From an uncultured Pseudoxanthomonas sp. (GTDB lineage Bacteria; Pseudomonadota; Gammaproteobacteria; Xanthomonadales; Xanthomonadaceae): a stretch of 64,000 bases of DNA. Positions 9,506 through 18,414 of the stretch are shown piece after piece. Location of the stretch: contig CAMLGZ010000015.1 of NCBI GenBank assembly GCA_946479745.1, positions 1 through 64,000 of the forward strand. Direction: 5' to 3'. The position numbers were made by a program, and so were the translations under genes. The notes below the pieces were generated by a model. That model saw only the letters and a list, made by a program, of their open reading frames with translations. It was not told the origin of the DNA and did not search any database. Each line of letters opens with the position of its first letter. Position 1 is the stretch's first letter.

Positions 9506-10720
9506 TCAGGAAGGCGGCTGTACGGGTGGCTCTTCCTGTTTCAACGCATCGAGGATCTTCTTTCCCGCTCGCCCATCCTGCGGCTGCAACCCTAGCCGTT
9601 GCTGTTCCAGCACGATCGCACGGCGGGTCAGCGTGCCGATCATGCCGTCCGCTTCGCCGATGGCGTGCCCGCGCGCCAGCAGCAGTTGCTGCAGCTGCTT
9701 GCGTTCGCCGCGACCCAGTCCCGGATCGTCGGTCGGCCACGGTGTGATCAGCGCCCCGCCGCCGCGCAGACGGTCGGACAAGGTGGCGATGGCCAGCGCA
9801 TAGCTCTCGGCCGCGTTGTACGAATAGATCGCATCGAAGTTGCGGAATACGAGGAAGGCCGGGCCGGTTGGGCCTGCGGGCAGCAGCACGGCCGCCTGCG
9901 TATCGGAGGCCAGCAGCGGTGCGCCGTCGATACGTGCGACGCCGCGCGCAATCCAGTCGGACAAGAGTCGCTTGTTCTTTCTTCCGGTGAGGGCTGCATC
10001 GAAACCCGCAGGCAATTTCACCTCGTAGCCCCATGGCTCGCCCGTACGCCAGCCCGCCTGCTTGAGGTAGTTGGCAGTAGAAGCGAGCGCGTCCGGAATG
10101 CTTGCGACCAGATCGCGGCGTCCGTCGCCGTCGCCGTCGACCGCGATGCGCTGATAAGTGGTGGGCATGAACTGGGTGTGGCCGAAGGCGCCGGCCCATG
10201 AGCCGGTCAAGCCTTCCGGTTTCAGATCGCCGGCTTGCAGCAGCTTGAGCGTGGCGAAGAATTCGCCGCGGAAGAATTCCTGGCGGCGGCCGAAGCAGGA
10301 CAGCGTGGCCAGCGAAACCAGCAGGGGCCGCTTGCCGAAGGTCTTGCCGTAGTCGCTTTCCACGCCCCATACCGCCACCACGGTCTGCGGATCCACGCCG
10401 TATTCCTGCGAAACCCGCGCCAGGGTTGCGGCGTTGGCCTGCAACATGGCCTGGCCGTCGCTGATGCGCTGGTCATCGACCAACGCGGCCAGGTAGTCCC
10501 AGATAGGCGTGGTGAATTCGGGCTGGGCGTCCAGCAACTCCAGCACGCCCATGTCCGGCACCAGATCGCGCGTGTTGGCATCGAAAGCGGTTCCTTCTAC
10601 GCCTACCGCTTCGGCTTTTGTACGCAACTCCGCCAGGCAATCGTCGAAGACCAAATCGCCGGCGTGCGCCGCGTTCGACCAGAGCGCAAGCGCCAGCGAA
10701 GTGCACAAGAGCGTTTTCAT
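9506..10720 (-). CDS. mltB: Lytic murein transglycosylase, MltB type, with peptidoglycan-binding domain
   Basis: The 404-residue protein cleaves the MurNAc-GlcNAc bond of peptidoglycan to 1,6-anhydro-MurNAc products. A Sec signal peptide (1-20, ending NAAHA) lacks a lipobox cysteine, so this is a soluble periplasmic form. The catalytic Glu is E121 in GVESDYGKTFG, followed by the SLT_2 motifs RRQEFFRGEF and GAFGHTQFMPTTY. The C-terminal about 60 residues form a PG_binding_1 module (RGHAIGEADGMIGTLTRRAI). I chose the ATG at 10720 over one two codons earlier because GAGGG is 9 nt from the former and only 3 nt from the latter. It is convergent with yjjJ. Confidence 0.92.
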   Translation of the reverse strand: MKTLLCTSLALALWSNAAHAGDLVFDDCLAELRTKAEAVGVEGTAFDANTRDLVPDMGVLELLDAQPEFTTPIWDYLAALVDDQRISDGQAMLQANAATLARVSQEYGVDPQTVVAVWGVESDYGKTFGKRPLLVSLATLSCFGRRQEFFRGEFFATLKLLQAGDLKPEGLTGSWAGAFGHTQFMPTTYQRIAVDGDGDGRRDLVASIPDALASTANYLKQAGWRTGEPWGYEVKLPAGFDAALTGRKNKRLLSDWIARGVARIDGAPLLASDTQAAVLLPAGPTGPAFLVFRNFDAIYSYNAAESYALAIATLSDRLRGGGALITPWPTDDPGLGRGERKQLQQLLLARGHAIGEADGMIGTLTRRAIVLEQQRLGLQPQDGRAGKKILDALKQEEPPVQPPS

Positions 10721-10836
10721 GGCCATCTTCCCTCTCTGGTTTCGGCGAACTCGATCCGTGTCCATTGGAGTATCGCGCAGGCTTCCGCAACGGTGGATGA
10801 CGCCCAGGGAAAATCCGTCGCGGCGGGTTTTCCGCA

Positions 10837-12738
10837 TTACTTTCTCGGCGCGAGCAATTGGCTCAGCCGATCCGGCGCTCCGGCAATGCGCTGCAGATGC
10901 GGATAACGTAGACCTTCGCGATACTCCACTTGCAAGGTGCGATAGGCGTCTCCCTGCCTCACCAACAACTCGATCGCAGGCTTCTCCGTTTTGGCTGCGG
11001 TGATCGCCCGCTTCAGACGATCGGCATCGTAGGCCATGCCCGATACCGCCACGACCACCATGTCTTTCGCCAGACCGGCCAGATAGGCCGGACCACCCCA
11101 CAGCACTGTGCCGACCTTTCCATCGGCGCTCGCGATCTTCAGCCCCAGCGAGTAGCTGAAGTCGTCGAACTCCTGATCGCCTTCGGCTTCTGCGATGGCG
11201 GCATTGGGTTGCTCGTTGTACACCAGCTTCCAACCTGCGCGTGCCAGACCCTCTATCGGCGCGCCCGGACCATGGCTGTCCACCCGTTGGCGCAGGAATG
11301 CGTGCCAATCGTGAGGTTGCACTTTCTGCAGTGCTTCGACCACATCATCGAGCGCGTATGTGCGTGTTTCCGCCTTGCCCGTGCTGCCCCCAAAAAACCC
11401 GTGTGCGAAATCGTCCAGCGAGCGTTTGCCGCCCGACAATTCCCGCAATTCGGTGTCCACATCCAGCCATACCAGCGTGCCTTCGTCGTAGAAATCGTAA
11501 CCGCGCTGCCAGCTCTCCCACGCCTGCGGCGCATCGTTGAAATCGACGATGCCCTGATAGACGGTGTCCTGCAGGTTGCGCCAACCACGGCCGGCGCGAT
11601 GGTCGAACATCGCCGCACTGGCGGCCAGCACTTCCTGCGCCTGTTGCGGCGTGTACAGCCCTGCGCGTGCAGCCAGCACCCAGGCCCAGAACTCGGTCTG
11701 TCCTTCGTAGACCCATAGCAGATCGTTCTGCATCGGGGTGTTGTAGTGCGGTGTCCACAGCAGCGCCGGACGCATGAACTTGCCGTTCCAGCTGTGCGCG
11801 TATTCGTGCGGCAGCAGGTAGTTGTCGGTGAACGGCGCATCACCGGTCAGGTAATCCGGAAAGGTGCCGTTTTCGCTCGACTGGTGGTGCTCTAGGCCGA
11901 TGCCGCTGAACTGGTCGGACAACGCCAGCAGGAAATCGTAGTGCGCGAACGGGCGCGCGCCGAATACGCGGTCGGCCTGTTTCACCAGGGCACGATGCGC
12001 TGCGAGGATTTCCGGCTTGGCATCGAGCAGTTCCGGCGCATCGGCGATCACGTTGAGGCGCACCGGTATTTTCGCGCCGGGATCCAGATCGAACTGTTTG
12101 AAATAGCGGCCGGCATAGACGGGAGAGTCGACCAGATCGACGAGAGCGAGCGCCCGGAAGCGATTCACGCCGCCATCGGTCCCGGCCGTTTCAAGCGCGC
12201 TAGCGAATTGCCAGCCTTCAGGCAAACGCAGGCTGGGTTCGAAACGGACACGGCGCGCATCGTAGCCGGCCGGATACAGCAGCAGGCGCGACCACTGCAC
12301 CGACATCAGCTCGGTAGTCATCGCCACCCGTCCCTGGTCGTCGGCGGTGGGCGAAAGCGATTGGAACTGGATATCGAGCTCCGCGACACCCGCGGGCACT
12401 TCCAGGTGGAATGCATAGACGTCCAATGGATCGCGCCGCCACTCGATGCGCTGGCCGTTGCCGGCGATGGTCAGTCCCGCGAACTGGTTGATCGGGCCGG
12501 TGGCCGCATGGTTGCCGGGTATCCATTGCGGATACCAGAGTTTCAATGGACCCGGCTGGACCGGTATGCGTTCGCGTACCTGGTAGATGCGGCGCGACAC
12601 ATCGGTGGCGTCGACCGCGAGCGATATCACTCCGGGGTAATCGTGGTCGGAAACCACGAGTGCGGCAGCAGGCACCTGCGCCCGCACGGAAAACGACAGC
12701 CACAGCAAGCAGGACAACAGGATCACAAGCCGCGCCAT
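10837..12738 (-). CDS. M61-family metallopeptidase (glycyl aminopeptidase-like) with PDZ domain
   Basis: The 633-residue exported protease has a signal peptide (1-20, SFSVRA), an N-terminal beta domain typical of M61 and the zinc site H311-E312-x-x-H315 in HEYAHSW, with E345 in VYEGQTE as the third ligand candidate. A PDZ-like domain closes the protein (about 525-605, with GPAYLAGL). M61 enzymes remove N-terminal Gly or Ala, though substrate range varies. The ATG at 12738 begins the signal peptide; an upstream in-frame extension would put 57 charged residues before it and is not credible. It is upstream of mltB on the same strand with a 116-nt gap. Confidence 0.9.
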   Translation of the reverse strand: MARLVILLSCLLWLSFSVRAQVPAAALVVSDHDYPGVISLAVDATDVSRRIYQVRERIPVQPGPLKLWYPQWIPGNHAATGPINQFAGLTIAGNGQRIEWRRDPLDVYAFHLEVPAGVAELDIQFQSLSPTADDQGRVAMTTELMSVQWSRLLLYPAGYDARRVRFEPSLRLPEGWQFASALETAGTDGGVNRFRALALVDLVDSPVYAGRYFKQFDLDPGAKIPVRLNVIADAPELLDAKPEILAAHRALVKQADRVFGARPFAHYDFLLALSDQFSGIGLEHHQSSENGTFPDYLTGDAPFTDNYLLPHEYAHSWNGKFMRPALLWTPHYNTPMQNDLLWVYEGQTEFWAWVLAARAGLYTPQQAQEVLAASAAMFDHRAGRGWRNLQDTVYQGIVDFNDAPQAWESWQRGYDFYDEGTLVWLDVDTELRELSGGKRSLDDFAHGFFGGSTGKAETRTYALDDVVEALQKVQPHDWHAFLRQRVDSHGPGAPIEGLARAGWKLVYNEQPNAAIAEAEGDQEFDDFSYSLGLKIASADGKVGTVLWGGPAYLAGLAKDMVVVAVSGMAYDADRLKRAITAAKTEKPAIELLVRQGDAYRTLQVEYREGLRYPHLQRIAGAPDRLSQLLAPRK

Positions 12739-13235
12739 GCAAGTTCCAGTTCCGTGGGAAAGCGGCATTCTGGGCATGTCGGGCGAGGAACGACAAGCTT
12801 GCTCCCGGAATCGGCCTGGCGGGCGGAATCGTCGACTAGCTTCCCGAGGTACACGGGACGGCCACGAGCCTCGCGCGCCGTACGTGGCAGGATTTCTGCG
12901 TCTGCGCATAGAAAGCCGATCGAGTCGGACAATCTTTCGATGCGCTGGAGACGTCGCTTTGCCGACGCGGCACGTCGACCTTCCTCATTCTTTTATCTGT
13001 CTTCGGATCCTTCCAGGACAACTTACGTCCCATTGCTCGGCGGCATAAGCGTCACGCTGTTATCACCTACGTTAATGGCGGCTGGAGGGGAGATGAATTC
13101 CTTGAGTTTTTCTTGCTGAATACGCCGCAAAAAAATTGCAAAACTCTTAATTACACAAGCAGTATATGACGCCTTTGTGACAGCCCCTCCGCCGAGTTCG
13201 CGGACGGCACCAAAGTCATCCGCTAGGAGGGTCAT
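12739..13235. other. Divergent intergenic region, no gene seen
   Basis: This 497-bp stretch separates the M61 gene (-) from the membrane-protein gene (+) and should hold both promoters. The last 130 bp contain an A/T-rich block (about 13100-13170). I see no convincing -35/-10 pair and no RNA gene. Frames through it have no start-site support. Confidence 0.5.
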
Positions 13236-14003
13236 ATGCACGTCGCCACCGGCTACCAATCCCATTCCATCGCATACCTTCTCCCTCGCGGCCTGCGGCT
13301 CACACGGGATTTTTTGATTCTGCCGGATCGAGCGCATCGATGGTCTGTTGCGGCCGTGACCGGCACGATCGCGATTCTGGTTGCCTGCTTCGTCAGGTAT
13401 GCGTATGTGGAGAGGCATCATCTGACCGATAGCTTCTTCTACGACCGCCTTCAATTTTCGTTTGTCGACAGAGGCTATCCCGAAATATTCGGCTACGGCC
13501 TGGAGCTGGCTGCCTGCGCACTGTTTTCCATGTTCGCCAGGACGTACCGCGCGAAACAGTGGTATGCGTTCGCGGCGATCCTGTTCTTGACGTTCCTGGA
13601 CGATGCGTTCGAACTGCATGAAGCGATTGGGCACATGGTCAATGCCGGAATGGGTCTATCGCCCGTCGCTGGCGACCTGATCGGATTTTCCTCGACGGGA
13701 TTGTTGTCGGTGGTGTTCTGGCTCGCCGGCGCGCGGCTGATTCACACGGAGGAAGACTGGGCCCGCTATCTCGTTTTCACGGCTTACTTCGCGATCCTGA
13801 TTTTCTTCGGCGTCGGCGTGGATGCCGTGCACGGGATGCTGGGTAGGAATATGTCGCAGACCTTGATGACCTTGGTCGAAGATGGAGGCGAGCTGGTGAT
13901 GACCGCCGTCATCAGCCTGTCGGCACTCGGCATGTGGCTGCGTCAGAAGCGCGCGGCGGTCGTCAGCGCCGTTCCGATGGATTCCGCATTGCCGAATCCC
14001 TGA
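13236..14003 (+). CDS. Six-helix inner-membrane protein of unknown function
   Basis: I do not recognise the family. The 255-residue product has about six hydrophobic segments: near residues 36-55 (TGTIAILVACFVRYAYV), 87-100, 108-122, 150-168, 178-196 and 220-238. Acidic and histidine residues lie inside or beside membrane segments (FLTFLDDAFELHEAIGH), so ion or cofactor binding is possible. The start is well supported by AGGAGG 7 nt upstream. It is followed after 180 nt by an acyltransferase gene on the same strand, but the spacing does not imply an operon. Confidence 0.8.
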   Translation: MHVATGYQSHSIAYLLPRGLRLTRDFLILPDRAHRWSVAAVTGTIAILVACFVRYAYVERHHLTDSFFYDRLQFSFVDRGYPEIFGYGLELAACALFSMFARTYRAKQWYAFAAILFLTFLDDAFELHEAIGHMVNAGMGLSPVAGDLIGFSSTGLLSVVFWLAGARLIHTEEDWARYLVFTAYFAILIFFGVGVDAVHGMLGRNMSQTLMTLVEDGGELVMTAVISLSALGMWLRQKRAAVVSAVPMDSALPNP

Positions 14004-14183
14004 AGCTTCCGTCCCGGGTAGGGCATACGGGGACGACCTAGCGGAACCGGCTGGCGCCAAGGCGGCCGTCCGGCCTGCGATACGGCGACCGACGTGCCCG
14101 CCGTTCATCGCCGCACTGTCCGTCGCTGTCCACTAACCGCGTTCCAGGTCATGTCCGGCCCCCGCCGGCCGAGGTCTGCCCGC

Positions 14184-15602
14184 GTGGTCTTCAACTCCCT
14201 GACGTTCGTGGTGTTCTTCGCGTTGGTGCTGGCACTGCATGCCATGCCATTCCGATGGACCACCAAGAAGATCAACCTGCTGGTCGCCAGCTACCTGTTC
14301 TACGCGGCCTGGAACCCGCCGTTCGTGATCCTGCTGTGGGTATCGACGCTGGTCGACTGGTGGGCGGCGAAGAAACTGGTCGATGCGCAGAATCCGCATG
14401 CGCGGCGCGCGTGGATGCTGCTGTCGGTGGTGGTGAACCTGGGCATGCTGGCCTACTTCAAGTACGGCGGCTTCCTGATGGAGAACTTCCAGGCAGTGAT
14501 GGCCTCACTGGGCGTGGCCTATCAGCCGTCCAAGCTCGATATCGTGCTGCCGGTCGGCATCTCTTTCTATACCTTCGCCACCTTGTCCTACACGCTCGAT
14601 GTGTATCTGCGACGCGCCAGGCCGGCCAACAACTTCCTCGACTACGCGCTGTTCGTCACCTTCTTTCCGCATCTGGTCGCCGGGCCGATCATGCGCCCGA
14701 CCGAACTGGTGCCGCAGTTCGCCCGCGAACGCCGCGCCACCGCCGATCAGCTGCGCTTCGGGCTGGCGCTGATGGTGTTGGGGCTGTTCCAGAAAATCGT
14801 CTTGGCCGACGGTTTCCTGGGTCCGGCGGCCGAAGCGGTCTACGACGCGCCGGGCCGCATTCCCGGCGCATTGGATGCGTGGATGGGAACGCTGGCCTTC
14901 AGCGGACAGATCTTCTGCGATTTCGCCGGTTATTCCACCACCGCAATCGGCGCGGCGATGTGCCTGGGCTTCGCCATGCCCGACAACTTCCGTTTTCCGT
15001 ATGCCGCGCTAGGTTTTTCCGATTTCTGGCGGCGATGGCACATCACTTTGTCGGCATGGTTGCGCGACTATCTCTACATTCCACTCGGCGGCAACCGCCA
15101 TGGCGAAACACGCACCTATTTCGCGTTGATGGCGACGATGCTGCTCGGCGGCCTGTGGCATGGCGCCAGCTGGACCTTCGTGGCCTGGGGCGGCTTGCAC
15201 GGACTGTACCTGGCGGCCGAACGTGCGCTGCGCTCGCGCTTTCAGGGGTATCGGCCCGGGCCGTTGGCGCTGCTCGGGCTGGGCTTGCTGACCTATGCGC
15301 TGATCAACGTCACCTGGGTGTTCTTCCGTGCCAAGGGTTTCGGACAGGCATGGACGGTCCTTCGCGGCATGTTCGGCGGCAACCCCGAGGCAAAACCGAT
15401 CCTGACTACCGCGCATCTGGCGATGGTGGCGCTGATCGTGGGCGGGATAGTGATCGCGCACTGGCTGATGCGCACCCGCACTCTGGAAGCGATGTTGGCA
15501 CGACGGCACCCGCTGCAGTTGTCGGCGGCATTGGGCGTGATGGCCTTCGCGGTGGTTGCGGCACAGGGAGCGGGCAATGCCTTCATCTATTTCCAGTTCT
15601 GA
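14184..15602 (+). CDS. MBOAT-family O-acyltransferase (AlgI-like)
   Basis: The 472-residue polytopic protein begins MVFNSLTFVVFF, the usual start of AlgI-type acyltransferases, from a GTG at 14184 with GAGG 9 nt upstream. Earlier in-frame codons read as a charged, unlikely leader. Diagnostic motifs are GISFYTFATLSYTLDVY, FPHLVAGPI, FSDFWRRWHITLSAWLRDYLYIPLGG and the catalytic His in LWHGASWTFVAWGGLHG (about residue 325). Such proteins move acetyl groups across the inner membrane to a periplasmic partner that O-acetylates an exopolysaccharide. The next gene overlaps by 26 bp and looks like that partner, but it is broken. Confidence 0.92.
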   Translation: MVFNSLTFVVFFALVLALHAMPFRWTTKKINLLVASYLFYAAWNPPFVILLWVSTLVDWWAAKKLVDAQNPHARRAWMLLSVVVNLGMLAYFKYGGFLMENFQAVMASLGVAYQPSKLDIVLPVGISFYTFATLSYTLDVYLRRARPANNFLDYALFVTFFPHLVAGPIMRPTELVPQFARERRATADQLRFGLALMVLGLFQKIVLADGFLGPAAEAVYDAPGRIPGALDAWMGTLAFSGQIFCDFAGYSTTAIGAAMCLGFAMPDNFRFPYAALGFSDFWRRWHITLSAWLRDYLYIPLGGNRHGETRTYFALMATMLLGGLWHGASWTFVAWGGLHGLYLAAERALRSRFQGYRPGPLALLGLGLLTYALINVTWVFFRAKGFGQAWTVLRGMFGGNPEAKPILTTAHLAMVALIVGGIVIAHWLMRTRTLEAMLARRHPLQLSAALGVMAFAVVAAQGAGNAFIYFQF

Positions 15603-16715
15603 GCAGGCCGCGTTCGCGATGGCCAGCGATGGCGGCATCCCGCTGGAAGAACGCTTCGAGCGGCCCGGCTTTGTACGTCTCACTGCCTCGGATCGGCCCG
15701 GCGTCGCGCAGCCGGTGCCGGAGCGCGATATTCCATCGCAGCCCTGGGGCAGGATCCTGCTCGGCGCACTGGCGTTGTTCGTGCTGCTGATGGCGGCCTG
15801 GGAATGGCATTGGCGCGCCTACGGGGCCGCACCCGGTTACCGCAACAGCGATGGCTCATGGGCCGACCAACGCCGCCGCATCAATGCTGGCGAAGGCGGC
15901 AAGACCGTGCTGATCGGCAGTTCGCGCATGCTGTTCGATGTGCAGTTGCCGGAATGGGAACGCGCCGTCGGCGAGCGTCCTATCCAGCTCTCGTTGGAAG
16001 GCACCTCGCCTTTGCCGGCGCTGGAGGATCTGGCGGCCGATCCGGATTTCACTGGCCGCTTGCTGATAGACGCCACGCCGATCAGCCTGTTCCTAGGACA
16101 AAGCGGGCGGCGCGCCTCGGTGGTGCCTTACTACCACGGGCAATCGCCGTCGCAACGCAGTGGACATTGGCTGTCGCAGCGTTTCCTCGAGCCCTGGTTC
16201 GCGTTCTACGACCCTGATTTTGCCTTGCCGGTGGTGGTGCGCAGGCAAGCCTGGCCCGATCGGCCGGGGCTGCCGCCGCGCATTCTGGTGCGCAAGCTGT
16301 CGGTGCAGGAAAGCGATCGTAACTCGCACCTGTGGCAGAAGGTTGAAGACGATCCGCAGTACCACGCGCTGGTTCGGCATATCTGGCAAGTGCAGCTGGG
16401 CCTGCCGTTGCCGCCCATGCTGGACACTGAAGCCAAACGCGGCAGGCTGCGCGAGGAAACCATCGGCCGCGTCGCCACTGCCGTGGCCAAACTGCGCGCA
16501 CGCCGCGCAAAGATACCTGGGAAGCGCTGCTGCAACGGACTCACTCGCCCGGCATCCACTTCGAAGACTATCCGCAGCTGCAGGGTCTTGCGTTGCCGGA
16601 GTGGTCGCACCTGGGCGCCGCCGACGCCAAGCGCTTCACCACCGCGCTGGCGCCGTTAGTCGACCGCGAATTCGCGCGCGAGGAAGTCGGGCAGCGGCAG
16701 GCAGCAGCACACTGA
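15577..16715 (+). pseudogene. SGNH-like partner of the MBOAT acyltransferase, frameshifted
   Basis: The reading frame from ATG 15577 (GGGAG 7 nt upstream, overlapping the MBOAT gene) encodes a cytoplasmic tail, one membrane segment (about residues 53-72) and an SGNH-like start (VLIGSSRMLFDVQLPEWE). It is sensible to about nt 16505. The tail HFEDYPQLQGLALPEWSHL, with the expected catalytic His, is then found in another frame and ends at the TGA 16713-16715. The shift needs a net loss of 3n+1 bases, and the usual strand between the AKLRARRA helix and TWEALL is missing, so a deletion near 16505 is likely. Read as given, the original frame runs on to 16659 with an alien C-terminus. A genuine mutation or an assembly error would look the same. 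Confidence 0.75.
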
Positions 16716-16722
16716 TATGGCG

Positions 16723-16798
16723 TGGGAGCGGCGTCTCGCCGCGAGCTTCTCGCGCCAGCCGACCTCACCGAAAAGCTCGCGACGGGACGCGCTCCCGC
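16723..16798. repeat. Inverted repeat, GTAGGAGC-type (copy 2)
   Basis: Arms at 16723-16747 and 16774-16798 are complementary with a few mismatches; the outer end reads TGGGAGCG instead of TAGGAGCG. It lies between two convergent genes, the broken SGNH gene and the DUF938 gene. Confidence 0.8.
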
Positions 16799-16820
16799 GG
16801 GCCTTGGATGAGCTATGCGA

Positions 16821-17447
16821 TCAGCCTGGGGATGTAAACGCAGCGCCAATGCCGCGTCGCCACACCCGACAGCGATTGTTGGCGGGCATCGCAGCATCGT
16901 CGATCAGTTGCAATCCGATCGTCCGTGCCAGCGCATCCACGGCCTCGGCGTCGCGGATCCCCATGCGCGCATCGCGTGCCTTCAGCGAAGCGTCGAACTC
17001 GCGATTGCTGTCGCTGGTGAATTGCCCGCCGTAGTTGAAGGGCCCGTACACCGCCAACACTGCGTCGGCGGCGAGCGTTTTGTCCAGGCCCGCGACGAAA
17101 GCTTCGACTTCCAGCCATCCCATGATGTGCAAAGTGTTCGCGCTGAACGCGGCGCCGAAAGATTGGACCGGCCAGGGCCCCAGCGCCACGTCCAGCTCCA
17201 CCGGCGGCGGCGTATTCGGCAATGCCGCTTCGTCCAGCCACGCACGGGTACCCGGTAGATGGTCGGCGCGGTCCGAGCACTGCCAGGTCAGCCACGGCAT
17301 GGCTGCAGCGAAATGCACCGCGTGCTGGCCGGTGCCGCTGCCGATCTCCAATACCTCGCGCACGTGCGCGAAATGCCCGCGCAACACTTCCAGGATCGGG
17401 CCGCGGTTGCGCTCGCTGGACGGCGAGAACGGTTTTTCGGCCGCCAC
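16821..17447 (-). CDS. DUF938 SAM-dependent methyltransferase
   Basis: The 208-residue protein has a Rossmann methyltransferase fold. Motif I is VLEIGSGTGQHAVHFA (about 32-47), followed by the acidic WQCSDRAD loop and the DUF938 signature FSANTLHIMGW. N-terminal KPFSPSSERNRGPIL is also typical of this family. DUF938 members are widespread with no established substrate. It starts with GTG 9 nt after the stop codon of the upstream NYN-domain gene on the same strand, so the two are probably co-transcribed. Confidence 0.88.
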   Translation of the reverse strand: MAAEKPFSPSSERNRGPILEVLRGHFAHVREVLEIGSGTGQHAVHFAAAMPWLTWQCSDRADHLPGTRAWLDEAALPNTPPPVELDVALGPWPVQSFGAAFSANTLHIMGWLEVEAFVAGLDKTLAADAVLAVYGPFNYGGQFTSDSNREFDASLKARDARMGIRDAEAVDALARTIGLQLIDDAAMPANNRCRVWRRGIGAAFTSPG

Positions 17448-17456
17448 GACGTTCGT

Positions 17457-18305
17457 TCAGCCCAGCGAGCGGATGTAGATCATCTTGTTGGAGCCGCTTG
17501 CGCCACGCTCCTCGATGGCGAAGTACTTGGATTGATGTTTCAACAAGTCGCTCAGCTTGCGGTGTCCGTACAGGCGCGGGTCGAAGTCGGGCTGGATCTT
17601 GTTGAGATAGCTGCCGACCGCACCCAAAAACGCCCAGCCGTTCTCGTCGGAGGCCTCTTCGATGGCCTGACGGATCAACGCCAGCGGCAAAGGTTCTGCT
17701 GATCTGTCTTTGGCCTCTGCCGATGCGACTTGGGCCGGTGCCGCACCCGGTGCCGGTATTGCCGGCACGGATTTCGATACCGCCTTCTTCGCCGGCTTGG
17801 CCGCTGCCGGTTTCGGCGGCGCGCTGGCGGCGGCTTCCTTGCGCAGTACTTCGGTGTAGACGAACTTGTCGCAAGCGCGCACGAACGCATCGGGCGTTTT
17901 CTTTTCGCCGAACCCGTACACAGTCAGACCCTCCTCGCGCAGGCGCTGGGCCAGACGGGTGAAGTCGCTGTCGCTGGAGACCAGGCAGAAGCCGTCGAAG
18001 CGCTGCGTGTACAGCAGATCCATGGCGTCGATGATCATCGAGCTGTCGGTGGCGTTCTTGCCACTGGTGTAGGCGAACTGCTGGGCCGGACTGATCGAGT
18101 GCCTGAGCAGCGCCGCCTTCCATTGGGTCATGCGCGGGCTGGTGAAATCGCCGTAGATGCGCTTGACGCTGGCCACACCATACTTGGCCACTTCGGCCAG
18201 CAGGCCTTCGATCACCGAGGGCTGAGCGTTGTCGGCGTCGATCAGCACCGCCAGTCGCGGCTGGTCGTCGTCGTTGTCGGACTTGCTGTTGTTTCTGGAT
18301 TTCAT
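17457..18305 (-). CDS. NYN-domain (PIN-like) RNase candidate with C-terminal OST-HTH/LOTUS domain
   Basis: The 282-residue protein starts at the ATG 18305 (AGGAAC 8 nt upstream). The NYN domain spans about 15-155 and keeps the acidic residues of the PIN/FLAP-nuclease fold: LIDADN, DSSMIIDAMDLL and VSSDSDFTRLA. An Ala/Pro/Lys-rich linker (about 160-205) leads to an OST-HTH/LOTUS domain (about 210-280, LIRQAIEEASDENGWAFLG to FDPRLYGHRKLSDLL). This is the LabA/DUF88-like architecture, thought to cut or bind RNA. The substrate is unknown. It shares a transcript with the downstream methyltransferase gene. Confidence 0.9.
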   Translation of the reverse strand: MKSRNNSKSDNDDDQPRLAVLIDADNAQPSVIEGLLAEVAKYGVASVKRIYGDFTSPRMTQWKAALLRHSISPAQQFAYTSGKNATDSSMIIDAMDLLYTQRFDGFCLVSSDSDFTRLAQRLREEGLTVYGFGEKKTPDAFVRACDKFVYTEVLRKEAAASAPPKPAAAKPAKKAVSKSVPAIPAPGAAPAQVASAEAKDRSAEPLPLALIRQAIEEASDENGWAFLGAVGSYLNKIQPDFDPRLYGHRKLSDLLKHQSKYFAIEERGASGSNKMIYIRSLG

Positions 18306-18374
18306 AGGTTTGTTCCTGAGTATTTGCTGCGCCGATGCAAACATACTCCTCCCATTCTCTCGGCGATGGGATCA

Positions 18375-18409
18375 GCCCCCTCCCTTTTGCGCAGCAAAGG
18401 GGAGGAGGC
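18375..18409. repeat. Single hairpin related to the repeat inside the YprB-like gene
   Basis: A perfect CCCCTCCCTTTTGC stem-loop with GCAAAGGGGAGG repeats the sub-hairpin found at 40470-40642. It lies between the FAD dehydrogenase and NYN genes. Confidence 0.7.
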
Positions 18410-18414
18410 AAGAG

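Noticed and set aside
13023..13634. Minus-strand open frame beside the membrane-protein gene
   Set aside because: No start support, no motif, overlaps a well-supported gene.
15556..16659. Treating the SGNH-like gene as intact to its first stop
   Set aside because: The last about 50 residues after nt 16505 are Arg/Cys-rich out-of-frame sequence, while the expected motifs continue in another frame.
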